Shown here piece after piece: positions 52,525 through 63,073 of a stretch of DNA of 64,000 nt; the stretch's first letter is position 1, and the number at the start of each line of letters is the position of its first letter. Under the pieces are notes generated by a model that worked only from the letters and a program-made list of their open reading frames with translations, was not told the DNA's origin and did no database searches. Both the position numbers and the translations under genes were made by a program. Origin of the DNA: Aphrocallistes beatrix (lineage: Eukaryota; Porifera; Hexactinellida; Sceptrulophora; Aphrocallistidae); the NCBI GenBank assembly GCA_963281255.1, contig OY725488.1:9583524-9647523 (forward strand). Direction: 5' to 3'.

Positions 52525-53436
52525 TCAGAAAATGAGAAGAGAGTGGTTGGAGCCGACAACTAAGATTCTTCCTTTTGAATCCAGTGTAACGCCAAACGGT
52601 CCAGATATACTATCAGTAATTGTGTGCGCTAATTCTCCTTGTTGGTTGAAAATAAAAACAGCATTTTGACAGGAATTCGATATAATAAAGTGACCAGATC
52701 TATCGATACAGAATGAAGAAGAATGTTTCAAGTGTTTGGAAATAGAAATGATAGCAGTGTTGTGTATTTGAGTGAAGTCATAAGTGAAAGAGTATAGGAA
52801 AGGTTCATAACAGCAAAGGACATACATAAACTGGTCAGTTAGTTTGATGTCAAATGGTGCTTTTAGTATTCCCTGCCCGAAATGAGATTTGGACGGTAAG
52901 TCTTTGAAAAACATCCGTATTATATTATTCTTTTGATCACACACATATATGTCTCCATTTATTTCATTGATTGTGATACCAGTTGGACGATGCATTTGAC
53001 ATTCTCCAATACTTCCAAACTGTGTGATAAGATTTCCGTTTACATCATAAACTAACACAAAATTAGAGTTAAATTGACTTACAAAAACTTTATTTTCTGA
53101 AATAGCAATAGAACGAGGACAATTCACCTGATGTCCAAACTTGTATAAATACGTTCCATTACTCTCAAACACTTGGACTCTTTTGTTGGAAATTTCTGAT
53201 ACATAAATGTCTCCAGTTTGATAGTCCACTGCTACATCATAAGGCCAATTAAAAGTTCCTTCTTCAGCACTAGGTTGCCCTCCTACCTTCACTACAGGAG
53301 TCATTCCACTCTTGTGAGATAGTACAGGCAGACAAGACACTCCAGCAATAGGCTCAGTAACCACGATTCCGTCTAGCTCTTCAGTTTGACTATTCACAGT
53401 CCAATTAGACTGCACACGGATATCAGCAGTTGCCAT
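52525..53436 (-). CDS. NHL-repeat propeller protein without coiled coil (303 aa)
   Basis: Single exon. After about 55 residues of low-complexity leader come NHL blades: 'GDIYVSEISNKRVQVFESNG', 'NKVFVSQFNSNFVLVYDVNG', 'GDIYVCDQKNNIIRMFFKDL', 'HFIISNSCQNAVFIFNQQGE' and 'PFGVTLDSKGRILVVGSNHS'. The start 'MATAD' resembles the coiled-coil members' first residues, but the coiled coil is missing. Two decayed copies flank it (51742-52085 and 54131-54571, both on this strand), so it belongs to a local minus-strand tandem array. Confidence 0.87.
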   Translation of the reverse strand: MATADIRVQSNWTVNSQTEELDGIVVTEPIAGVSCLPVLSHKSGMTPVVKVGGQPSAEEGTFNWPYDVAVDYQTGDIYVSEISNKRVQVFESNGTYLYKFGHQVNCPRSIAISENKVFVSQFNSNFVLVYDVNGNLITQFGSIGECQMHRPTGITINEINGDIYVCDQKNNIIRMFFKDLPSKSHFGQGILKAPFDIKLTDQFMYVLCCYEPFLYSFTYDFTQIHNTAIISISKHLKHSSSFCIDRSGHFIISNSCQNAVFIFNQQGELAHTITDSISGPFGVTLDSKGRILVVGSNHSLLIF

Positions 53437-54130
53437 TATTGAATTATCAAACTAAGAGATTGAAACAAATGAAGATATATACACTTTCTTAAAATTTATC
53501 AAGATATCTATAATTTATTTGCCTATTATATAACTAGTCGAAATATGATCTACAAACGCGCTTCGCTTGCCCATTCCATATATACCAATCAGAACATGCT
53601 TAATTTATAGCTATATATTAAAACGTATTGTTTTTTTAGTTTATGAAAATATTTCGTATTTTTTATGGTACTTGACAGCTAATTATTCAAATTAGAATAT
53701 CAATCAAATTGGCTACTAGAATACCTATCAAGTTTAATCGCGACTCAAATCAGCAAGAGAATAGATAAATGGAATAAATAAATAAAGGGAAGAAAGAAGA
53801 CAAAGTAATTTTCCAAAAAGGATGGCGATATTCAATCAAATGATTGGAACGAAATCGCGGATCCTCACCGATTGTTAAAATAGAATCAGGATCAAGCTTT
53901 CTTGAACGCAAGCACATGCGAGCATGTATTGCGCAATTGACGGACAAGTTGTATCCGCTAGAGGCGTCTTTAGGACGCCGAGGCTAAGATTGAAGAACTA
54001 TAGAGTAGATAAAACCTCTAAATACCTTCCTGTTATAATCGATATCAACACGGAAAATCGGACAAACAAACAAACAAATCCTAGTGCTTTTTAATATTTA
54101 AGATATAAATATATAAATATTAATCGAGTT
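53437..54130. other. Intergenic, no gene recognised
   Basis: The first ~60 bp upstream of the 53436 start resemble the region upstream of 54571, so the promoter was copied with the gene. The rest is AT-rich. Confidence 0.45.
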
Positions 54131-54571
54131 TTAATAGTAAAGATACTGACTCACAAACACCCTATTTCCTGAAAAAGTGATAGAATTAGGGGCACGAATC
54201 TGATCACCAAATTGAAACAAATACTCTCCACTGCCATCAAACACTTGAACTCTGTCGTTGTCCAAATCAGACACATAAATGTTTCCAGTTTGATAGTCCA
54301 CTGTTACTCCATAAGGAAAGTTGAACATTCCTTCTTCAGTACTCAGTTTCCCTCCTACCCTCACTACAGGAGTCATTTTGTTCTTGTAAGAAAGTACAGG
54401 CAGACTAGACACTCCAGCTGTAGATTCTGTAGCCACAACTCTGCCTGGCTCCTTAGTTAGACAAAACACAGTCCCATCAAACTATACACGGATACGTTTG
54501 GCACTTGATTCATTAGTCCCTTGAGTTTCAATGCGTTGTTTTTCTTCTGACACAACACTAGCAGTTGCCAT
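54131..54571 (-). pseudogene. Truncated NHL propeller pseudogene
   Basis: The start codon is at 54571, with a ~29-codon leader ending in TAG (about 54482-54484). Past the stop the same frame continues 'TPVVRVGGKLSTEEGMFNFP' and 'GNIYVSDLDNDRVQVFDGSG', aligning with the first blades of the 52525-53436 protein. It ends at 54131 after about two blades. The rest of the propeller is absent. Confidence 0.8.
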
Positions 54572-55624
54572 TATTGAACTATTCAGTAAGAGAATAAAAC
54601 TAATGAAGATATTACACTTTCCTAAATATCATCAGAATATAGATTATCAAATAGCATTTTTGTAACCTTTCGAATACTTAATCTATGCACACATTTTGAA
54701 ATAAATAATGAGATGTTTGGCTATCTCGCCCGCGTGCTTGTAGCAATTATTCATTTTAGTTGATATACAGTATATGGTATATACTCTAGTATAATTAATT
54801 AACTTTAGTTCTACTATGCCTATGATGTGTGCTGTACTAAAGTGTTTATACTAAAGAACTAGTAATTATATATAAGCACATGTATAACTGCTTTAGGCTA
54901 GTAGTATAGAACATGGTTACAATACTATGTTCAATACTAACTTGCGGATTTTGGACTAGGAATACGGTAAAAAATTGTCGCTGCATGAGCTGCTTAACCC
55001 TAATTGAACTTGGAATGTTGAAGTGAAAGTGAAAGTTAATTGAAAGTGAATTGAAAGTGAAAATGAAAGTGGGAATTTTCTATTTATACCTTTGACCCCA
55101 AGTCCAAGTAGGGTTAATATAATTAAACTGACCGAATAGCTTAGAAATGTATTACTAGCATATCCTAAATAAATATGCGTTAAAGCACAGTGGAACCCCT
55201 GAATTACATTCACCCAGAGTTGTACGCGGGCCGCATATAATATTTTGTGGACTCCGCGGTTGGAAATCTTGCATGACTTGCCATGATTCTCGGTAACATA
55301 TATAGCCGTATATTAAGTAGGCCATGATGTACTCGATAATATTTCAATGAATGATTATAATTTGAGAATATTGTAATTATAATATCATGAAGCAGGAAGC
55401 GGTGGGGCCGAGGCACCAGCCCCCACCTTTTTGAGAAATCCTGGGGGTGCAATTATTATATAAACAGAGTGCCAATGGTACGTTCCTATCTAAAATCATC
55501 TTCCTACACCCTGGCATTACAATTAATTCAAGATATTGCTCATCTATTTATACGGTTGACATAATTTAGATCCAAATTTTATATTCTACACATTCGAATA
55601 ACGCTCGTTACAATATTTTAATTC
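54572..55624. repeat. Intergenic with foldback-element remnant
   Basis: 54940-55200 shares pieces with the foldback elements ('TTTTGGACTAGG.AT.CGGTA', 'CATGAGCTGCTTAA', 'AATGTATTACTAGCATAT'), so it is a degraded third copy. A short run of GTGAAAGT repeats lies at 55019-55071. No gene. Confidence 0.45.
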
Positions 55625-56000
55625 ATGAAGATACATAGAGACCACATCTATCTGACTACATTATCCGACACGTGTTATTTTCTCAAACTAAACAAGAAAG
55701 GAGAAATAGTTAAAGAATTGGAACTTCGCACTCCAATGCAATTCTACGGGATATTTATAGAAGGATCTAATATCTACACCTGTGCTCATTTGTCTCTAAC
55801 AGTACGGATATTTGAGCTCAACCTCAAGCCTCTGATTTTTCTGAAGGCTATCTGGTTTAATGAAGATACAACTCCTCGAGATATCATCCTACACAAACAA
55901 CAAATGTTTGTTCTATTCAGCTACATTAACTGGGACAATAACTACCATCCAGATCCAATCAAAGTATTCAAGCTAGATGGAATCTCATACGCTCCCTAGT
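55625..56000 (+). pseudogene. Partial NHL propeller duplicate of the next gene
   Basis: Encodes about 124 residues ('YFLKLNKKGEIVKELEL', 'EDTTPRDIILHKQQMFVLFS') that align with about residues 224-350 of the 56455 protein. No coiled coil and no first blades precede it. It ends by a frame slip at 'KLDGISYAP' where the parent reads 'KLDGTLIHSLV'. A dead fragment. Confidence 0.82.
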
Positions 56001-56039
56001 AACTCGAAAGTTTTGAATCCTGTGGATCTCTTAATATCT

Positions 56040-56095
56040 TCTGTGGAGTACTAAGGGATCCATGGACCCCAGATTGGGAACCAATGTCGTAATAT
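56040..56095. mobile_element. hAT-type MITE end fragment
   Basis: The minus strand reads 'ATTGGTTCCCAATCTGGGGT' followed by 'CCATGGATCCCTTAG', close to the left end of the MITE at 12107. Only one end is present. Confidence 0.55.
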
Positions 56096-56454
56096 ATGCA
56101 CAATCTCTCCAAGCACATGTTCAATCCTGATAATCTAAATTTGGATATATCAAGTGGAGTTACTTAGTTTGAGAAAGTTCACTTTCAACAAATATAATTT
56201 AGTCAAGATTGCACTATAATGAAACAACATTGTCTCATTTTGAAACTAACTAAACTAAATTGGAACTGAATCTAAGAATAATGAAAGTAACAACATACCA
56301 CATGAGTAATGGGATAGCTAAGGAGATTTCAATCCTATATTTAGCTACGTTACTTTCATTACTAATCTAAGAGAAATGTATAAATAGACTCACAAACTCA
56401 CTAATTTATCTAACAAACAAACTACAAACACTCTACAAGGAAAAAAAGGAAATA
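56096..56454 (+). other. Upstream region of the 56455 NHL gene
   Basis: No class A or class B block. Nothing diagnostic apart from a purine-rich leader (AAGGAAAAAAAGGAAATA) just before the ATG. Confidence 0.4.
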
Positions 56455-57741
56455 ATGGCAGCATGGTACCCACAAGCACCCATAGTTGCAACTACACAAA
56501 ATCCCCGACACGTTTCCATCACAGAATTGGAAAGAGCTCTGGAAGATCTGACACTACAAGTGGCAGAGAGGAAGAGACAACTCAGCGACACTTTCAAACA
56601 GATCCATGAAATGGTGGCACAAAGAGAAGTGGCACTCTTGGCAGAGCTGGATGCCATCCCAGCTGAAATCAAAATTAAAATCCAAGAACGGAGAGCTAGC
56701 TTGGAACAACTGACAAAGAACAGAGATTATACGGAGAAGGAACTGAATGCCAATAAACTTAACGAATTCCTACAGAAACACCTCAAGAATATTGAAGAAG
56801 AAATGGAGAAGATCCTTTCAGATCAGATTTCGTTCCCTCTCATATCCATCAGCTGTCAGATGATAGAGAAGACATTGGAAGATAATTGTCGCATTTTGAA
56901 AAAAACAAATCCATACGCTTGCAGAACTCTACCTATTTGGCATGGAGTTAAGAATGGTAGAGGAGAAGATCAACTACACGAACCTTCTGCAATCTGTATA
57001 GATCCCACCAGCCAGCTGATTTATGTAGGAGAGTTTTCCGATACTGGTAGAATACAAGTATTTACGAGTGAAGGCAATCACCACTCAACTCTACGCAATC
57101 CACTGATGAAGTACTGCTACTACATGAATATCAATAAAGACCACATCTATCTGATTGCATTATCCAGCACGCGTTATTTTCTCAAACTGAACAAGAAAGG
57201 AGAAATAATTAAAACATTGGAACTTAACACTCCATTGCACGGGATATTTATAGAAGGATTGAATATCTACACTTGTGTTTATAAGTCTCGAACAGTACAG
57301 ATATTTGATCTCAACCTCAAGCCTACTAAGAAGATTATTCTGAAGGCTATCTCGTTTGATGAAGATACAACTCCTCGAGACATCATCGTACACAAACAAC
57401 AAATGTTTATTCTATTCAGCTACTGGCACAACGACTACCATCCAGATCCAATCCAAGTTTTCAAGCTAGATGGAACTCTCATACACTCCCTAGTAACTCG
57501 AAGCAACATCATGTATGCTGAATACTTTTGTCTAGATTCCTATGAGAATATTCTGGTGATTGACTATAGAAGTCACTGTATCAGAATATTCTCCCCAGAC
57601 GGAATCCTGATGCAGAAGATTGAGAGAGAAGGAGAGAAAGAAGCAGGAGAGTTATTCTATCCTAGAGGTATCGCAGTAGACTCCAAACAAAGAATAATTA
57701 TAGTGGATGGGAAAAGAGACAACATACTCCAAACCTTCTAA
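56455..57741 (+). CDS. Coiled-coil/NHL propeller protein, divergent type (428 aa)
   Basis: Single exon. Coiled coil at about residues 22-125 with 'LERALEDLTLQVAERKRQLS' and 'HEMVAQREVALLAELDAIPA', similar in style to the 45623 protein. The NHL propeller starts at about 165: 'SQLIYVGEFSDTGRIQVFTS', 'RTVQIFDLNLKPTKKI', 'NILVIDYRSHCIRIFSPDG' and 'FYPRGIAVDSKQRIIIVDG'. No RING or B-box. A partial, broken duplicate lies 450 bp upstream. Confidence 0.9.
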   Translation: MAAWYPQAPIVATTQNPRHVSITELERALEDLTLQVAERKRQLSDTFKQIHEMVAQREVALLAELDAIPAEIKIKIQERRASLEQLTKNRDYTEKELNANKLNEFLQKHLKNIEEEMEKILSDQISFPLISISCQMIEKTLEDNCRILKKTNPYACRTLPIWHGVKNGRGEDQLHEPSAICIDPTSQLIYVGEFSDTGRIQVFTSEGNHHSTLRNPLMKYCYYMNINKDHIYLIALSSTRYFLKLNKKGEIIKTLELNTPLHGIFIEGLNIYTCVYKSRTVQIFDLNLKPTKKIILKAISFDEDTTPRDIIVHKQQMFILFSYWHNDYHPDPIQVFKLDGTLIHSLVTRSNIMYAEYFCLDSYENILVIDYRSHCIRIFSPDGILMQKIEREGEKEAGELFYPRGIAVDSKQRIIIVDGKRDNILQTF

Positions 57742-59976
57742 GTTGAGCACATAATATATTTATTTTAGATACTTACATATTACAGTCTCTGTTCATGTAA
57801 TATTTCACATAATTCGAGTTGCATGCTCAGTTACTACATCACGTGTATTGTTATATATTAACTGTTCCGTCCTTACATGCGGTTTAGTCATTTGGGAGGA
57901 AGAGAGTAGTTTGACTAATAAATATATTCTAACTTGCCAAATTACATAAAATTCTAACAGTGCCTACTTCACTCATGTTATGCTTCAAGGCGTTGCGCAG
58001 ATAGTGAACCTTTTGTGTCCCCTTAAAGTGTCCCGTTGGTGACACAATTATTGATAGGTGACATGTGGCATAGGAACCGAATCCGGGGAGGAGGCAGTGG
58101 GGACTGAGTCCCTCCTGGATTCTAAGATGGCCATAGACGCAATACAAAATTTAGTGTTGAGTCCCCTAGAACTCCGAAATCGTCCATAGATTTCGATTAG
58201 TTCGGCGCACACATTATTTAATCTAAGTTAGGTATGGATAAGTAGAGTTCCGAAATGTCCATCCACAGACTGGAACGTAATTTGTACTCTCATCAGGGTT
58301 GCAGCAAATAAAACGGAAATGTACAAGTCTTGGCAGGCCTTTGTCCAGACACCGATAGTGCAGTCCAGTGCGACTCAAATGAATGTCTAATGTGGGAATA
58401 TCCTAATATCGAAATTACTCATTTTTGAGCTTTCGAAGTGGAAATTTGAAATCTACACAGTGGAATAAATCTCGATAACAATTGAGGAATAAAGTTATCT
58501 TTAATAACTCGAGTAGTGTAATGCCAAATCACGTCTGCTATATTTCAGACGATATTTGTTATATTTATTGTGTACAAAATTGATTGAATACCAAACTGCT
58601 AGATTTTGCATGAATTTCGATTATTTTATAATGCAAATAGATTGAGATCAAATAGTAGTGGCAATAAAAAAAATACAATTAACTTTTATAACGCGATTTA
58701 CACGATTCTAAATAAATTCTCACTCGAGTTTAATAATTTCAAATTGAGACACTTTATGACACCAACGGCATCATGTATTGTGATGATGACAAAATTTTCC
58801 ACATTTTAGAAAATGTGGGAATATTTAGCGTTGAATGAGTATAATTCAGCTGAAAAGGGTGAGTAATTTGAATTTAAGGAAAACGAATTTGAAACCAGAT
58901 TAAAGTACGAGTATTTGTTACTGATTAAATATTATTGACTTCATAAATTATCGGTTTGAAGGTTATTTGATTGAGAAATTATAGAGCGTTTTGGAAAGGA
59001 CGTTTTTCGTCTTAGCAACACTAGGGCTTATTTCACTTAGATGGAACTTGCCAATCCTGATTTTCTCTTCTAGAACCGCCATTCTAATAATAAACTTAGC
59101 GAGATTGTTCATTGTTCCCACTAGCATTAAGTTCCGAATGGAGATCTTAAAATATATCATAAAATTGATTAACATTGATTGTTCTCTTTGTTTGATTTGT
59201 AGTTGTTAATAATGAATTATTTACTGAGTGTATATTTATAGCAGATGAGAAGTGTGTTGGTGTATTGAGCTGATAGTGTGGGTTGTGTCGTAGTGTTAGG
59301 GAGAGACTGATTAGAGAATGACTGGTAGGTTTGTGGCTAGTTTCCTTGAAGAAGGAGAGTGTCATGTTTCTGAAAGGATATCGCCTTGTGGAACTTGCTT
59401 TTGCACTCTGAAATTACTTTCAATGTTCTCTACTTTACACTGTTGAACCTCCATGTGTGGGAGAACTCAGGACGGCAGAAATTAACCCACTCCCCCATTC
59501 ACCACCAAAATGGTTTAACAAATGCAAGAACAGTAATTTGCAATAATATATCTATTCAATTCATTGTCTGAGTATTTTAATCAAAAATTTGTCAACACAT
59601 GATCTGAAGATTATCTTCTTATTCAAGTCAGGCAAAGTAAAGGCCGACATTCTGACAAACTGCAAATTGTGTCCGAAAATCGCTCTCTTACCACTTCTCC
59701 AACAAATAAAATGTTATTTTGAATGGGAAAATATGTTCTGGAGTTTTAATTCCTCCATTCTCCACTTTCTCACTTATAAGGGCTAATTACTTAAGTATTA
59801 TGTAAATAAATAATATGGTCCAAATTAGAGGTTCTCCATTATAGAAACACTTATAGATGTTCTACCGTACTCTATTTGACATATTTAGAACAAGTAAGAT
59901 TTTGACAATTATACTTATTTGTTGAGTTGATTACAAGAACCACATCCTATCTTTTAGATTCCAGTTCTCTTTCTTG
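57742..59976. other. Long intergenic stretch, no gene recognised
   Basis: About 2.2 kb with only short frames of random composition. I see no tRNA, no tandem array and no complete transposon. Confidence 0.5.
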
Positions 59977-60307
59977 CAAGGTTGCCGTGGGAGTAGAATT
60001 TCAATACCCATTCCCATCAAATTTTCATAGGATTTCTGTGGGAATGCCCACAAAAACCCACATGTGAGAATACCCATAGGCTTAAAGTCATTCCTATTCT
60101 CATCATATATGGGAATACACACATAAGATCCCACAGAAACCCACTGAAACCCACTGGAAAACCCATAGAAACCCTCAGAAACTCCCACCAAAACCCACAT
60201 GTGGGAATACCCACAGGCTAAAAGTCATTCCTATTCCCATCCCATATGGGAATCTGAGGGTTTTCCATGGGAATTCCCACAGATTCCCATTCCCACGGCA
60301 ACCCTTG
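59977..60307. mobile_element. hAT-type MITE, 331 bp
   Basis: The ends are CAAGGTTGCCGTGGGA and, on the other strand, CAAGGGTTGCCGTGGGA. The 8-bp duplication CTTTCTTG is perfect (59969-59976, 60308-60315). The interior is built of CCCACA/TGTGGG-rich short repeats, partly inverted, including CCCATATGGGAATC. Confidence 0.88.
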
Positions 60308-60876
60308 CTTTCTTGTCTACAGTAATATTTCCAGATTATAATCTTGGATGTAGAAGGCGGGGTAGAGGACAGTGGTTCTTTTTCAACTTGCGGGATCCTT
60401 CCAACTAGTGTTTTAAGACTACCCGTATCATATGAAGTCCAGTATCACAAACACATAGTATTTCTCTCCATTAATTTGACTGATCGTACCCCACTATATA
60501 GGAACAGAATAGATATTGTCCACTCCGTATACTTCCGAAGTGAGTGATTTCAGATCAATCTCGATCAAATTCCGCTTTCCACAAATTTAGTATAATAACA
60601 TTTTAATAACATTTTCGAATATTCTCCGACTCCAGAAAACTTTTCGATTAAATTCTTAGTTATTTATTTTTCACTTTCGATCGTTTTCCATATACATTTT
60701 CGATCAAATTCCAAATGGTGTTTTGAATCAAATTTTGCTTTCGCTCAGAAACGCGGCTATTAAATTTGATTCGGTAAATGTTTTTTAACACAATTCAATG
60801 TCTATCCCATCAACCCTAGCGGTACCAAACAGCCTTTCAGCGCCGCAAGTCCACTTTGAAACCTGTCTTGATATTA
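60308..60876. other. Intergenic, no gene recognised
   Basis: Repeated 'TTTTCGATC/TTTCGAT' words near 60610-60760 are the only pattern. Confidence 0.4.
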
Positions 60877-61003
60877 GGTATCAGCAAAGTAATAGTTCTG
60901 TAAAAGACTTGTTAGTCTCATCTTATAGTAATATCATATTTCGATAATTAGAATCTACTCCTCATATATCAGCCAAGCACAAACTATTGACAGCGAAGAG
61001 AGA
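60877..61003 (+). promoter_or_regulatory. Class A conserved upstream region
   Basis: Fourth copy of the block seen before 3845, 8649 and 24976, again with 'TTAGTCTCATCTTATAG' and ending 'ACAGCGAAGAGAGA' at the start codon. Confidence 0.5.
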
Positions 61004-62278
61004 ATGGCAGAAGCAGATTCAGGATCTGGTTCTGTTATACTACTCCCTATGAGTAACAAGCTCCAGGCTAGAATGAATCTGTTGAAGGAAGTGATTGAGA
61101 GTCAGAAGTTGGAGGTCAGGAGGATTGGTTGGGGAAATAAGAAATCTCATCGAGATGAAAGAAAATGAAATTATCAAAGAATTGGACTCTATTTTGGATG
61201 AAGCGAATGCGAGATTTGACAGAAAGAAAGCAGAAGTTCAAAAATTTGAAGAGATCGAGAAGCGTGGCGAAGAAATAAAGAAAAACTACGACGAAATGGC
61301 GAAGTTATTGAAAGAGATGAGTATAAATTTACCTCCTCTTCCTCAAATTTCTGAAGCAGTTGAATCCGCGAAAAGAGAATTGGATATTAGGATTCCTTAC
61401 CTGAATCTATCCTGGTAAGTAGATGTGTTGAGAGAAAGCATAAATAGAATGTATCGCGTGGAACAAGTGTTTAAGGATGAAGCTACTCCTTTCCAACTGA
61501 GATGGAGTAAGTGCGAAAAAGGAGATGGAGAAACACAATTTGATTATCCTTGTAGCATAGCAATTAACTATGTTAATGATAATATTTATGTGACTGACTT
61601 CAATATGCATCGAATTCAAATTTTCTCTAAAGAGGGAGAATGGATCAGATCTTTGAAAAACGATAAAACGATCAATCCTCAGAACATTCTCATTCAAACT
61701 GATTTGATCTATTTACAGTGTGATAAGATGGTCCTAATTTTTACTGCATCCGTTGAGAAAATGATTCAGAGTTCTAAATCTTTTGATTTTTCACTCCGTG
61801 GAATCTGTGCAGATAATTCTCACGTTTATGTCGGTTTAAAGAAAGAAATGAAATTGATTTTTTTCTCTCGAAAGCTGACAGAAGATAAACAGATAACTTT
61901 GAATCCTCAATCATGTAAAGCGGACTCAAAACTCAGAGATATAAGCTAGCAGAAGAGGAGTTCTATGGTTTACTATCTGAGACAGAATATCCTATCCAGT
62001 CATTCAGCAAGGAAGGAACTCTTCTGAGGTGTATCGTAAAAGGTTTGCTTAGAGACGCTAGGTACTTCTGTCTGGATCAACAGCTTCATCTGATTATTTC
62101 AGATAGAGGAGATTCTAAAGTGAAAATATTCTCCAATGATGGGAAGTTGTTGAATGAAATATCTCGAAATGAAGGAGAGCTCCGTAATTTGGGCGGTGTA
62201 GCAGTGTATCCTCTAGGCTGCATTGTTACAGTGGATAAGAGTCAGCACAGTATGCTGCAAGTTCTCTCTCCTCTCTGA
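61004..62278 (+). pseudogene. Coiled-coil/NHL gene with several lesions
   Basis: Full-length relative of the 3845 gene: start 'MAEADSGSGSVILLPMSNK', coiled coil, propeller ending 'VTVDKSQHSMLQVLSPL'. Lesions: +1 nt near 61125 shifts the frame in the coiled coil; TAA at 61416-61418 replaces an Arg codon right after 'YLNLSW'; about 1 nt is lost near 61940, giving TAG at 61947-61949. The propeller halves are otherwise well preserved, which suggests recent inactivation. Confidence 0.88.
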
Positions 62279-63073
62279 GTTCACAGGAATTTGTTAGAAT
62301 TACCTAATTTCTGATTAATTTCTTTTATTATTTACTAGCATTAGCGTTTGGTCCCTCTTCCTTTTTTTGCCTTTACTTCTATGTAATCTTCCCTTTTTGC
62401 TATGTCTTCACCTCTTTGTAGTCTCCTATTTTTGTATATTATATACGTGGACTATGCTGATAAAGTATCTGTACTCCCTAATATTCAATGTGAATGATTG
62501 AGAATATTATAATTAACACTAAAATTAATAATTCTGAAATTTGTAAGGGGTAAAGTCTTCGTCATTTTAGTCCCTTTAAAGCTGCATCATAGCAAATGTT
62601 CAAAATTGTCAAAGCTTTTTCAGATCTCTCAAGATTGATTGCGTCCCAGGAAATGTCTAATAGACTAATTGTGCCATAATAAAGCTCACTTCCCATACTT
62701 GTGCCTTGTGGCTTGCAGACACTTGTGTCAACACAGAGTCTCTTATTTTCTAGAGAAGGCATTCTGTTCTTAATAATAATAACAACGAATAACGATGATT
62801 CAATAATTGTGTCAGTAGCTCATATTTCTAGCGATGCCCAATGAGACAGAAACTAATTGTCATTTCAGATTTTAAGTTTTTCTAACTATTTCGAGGAGAA
62901 ATGTATCGCAAATGCATTGCATATTCTGTAATTATACTGCCATTAATATGTACATCTAAGAATGTATGTGTATTAGGAATCGATACATTATATGAATTTA
63001 TATATATACATATATACATTGTGAAATTCGACATCCTTGATAAGATTCCTCGCATAAACAAAGTTGCATCAGT
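62279..63073. other. Intergenic, no gene recognised
   Basis: AT-rich, with a TATATACATATATACAT run near 63000. No supported gene. Confidence 0.5.

Noticed and set aside
58606-59786. Candidate small genes in the long intergenic stretch
   Set aside because: Frames are short and AT-driven, with no splice context or recognisable motif.
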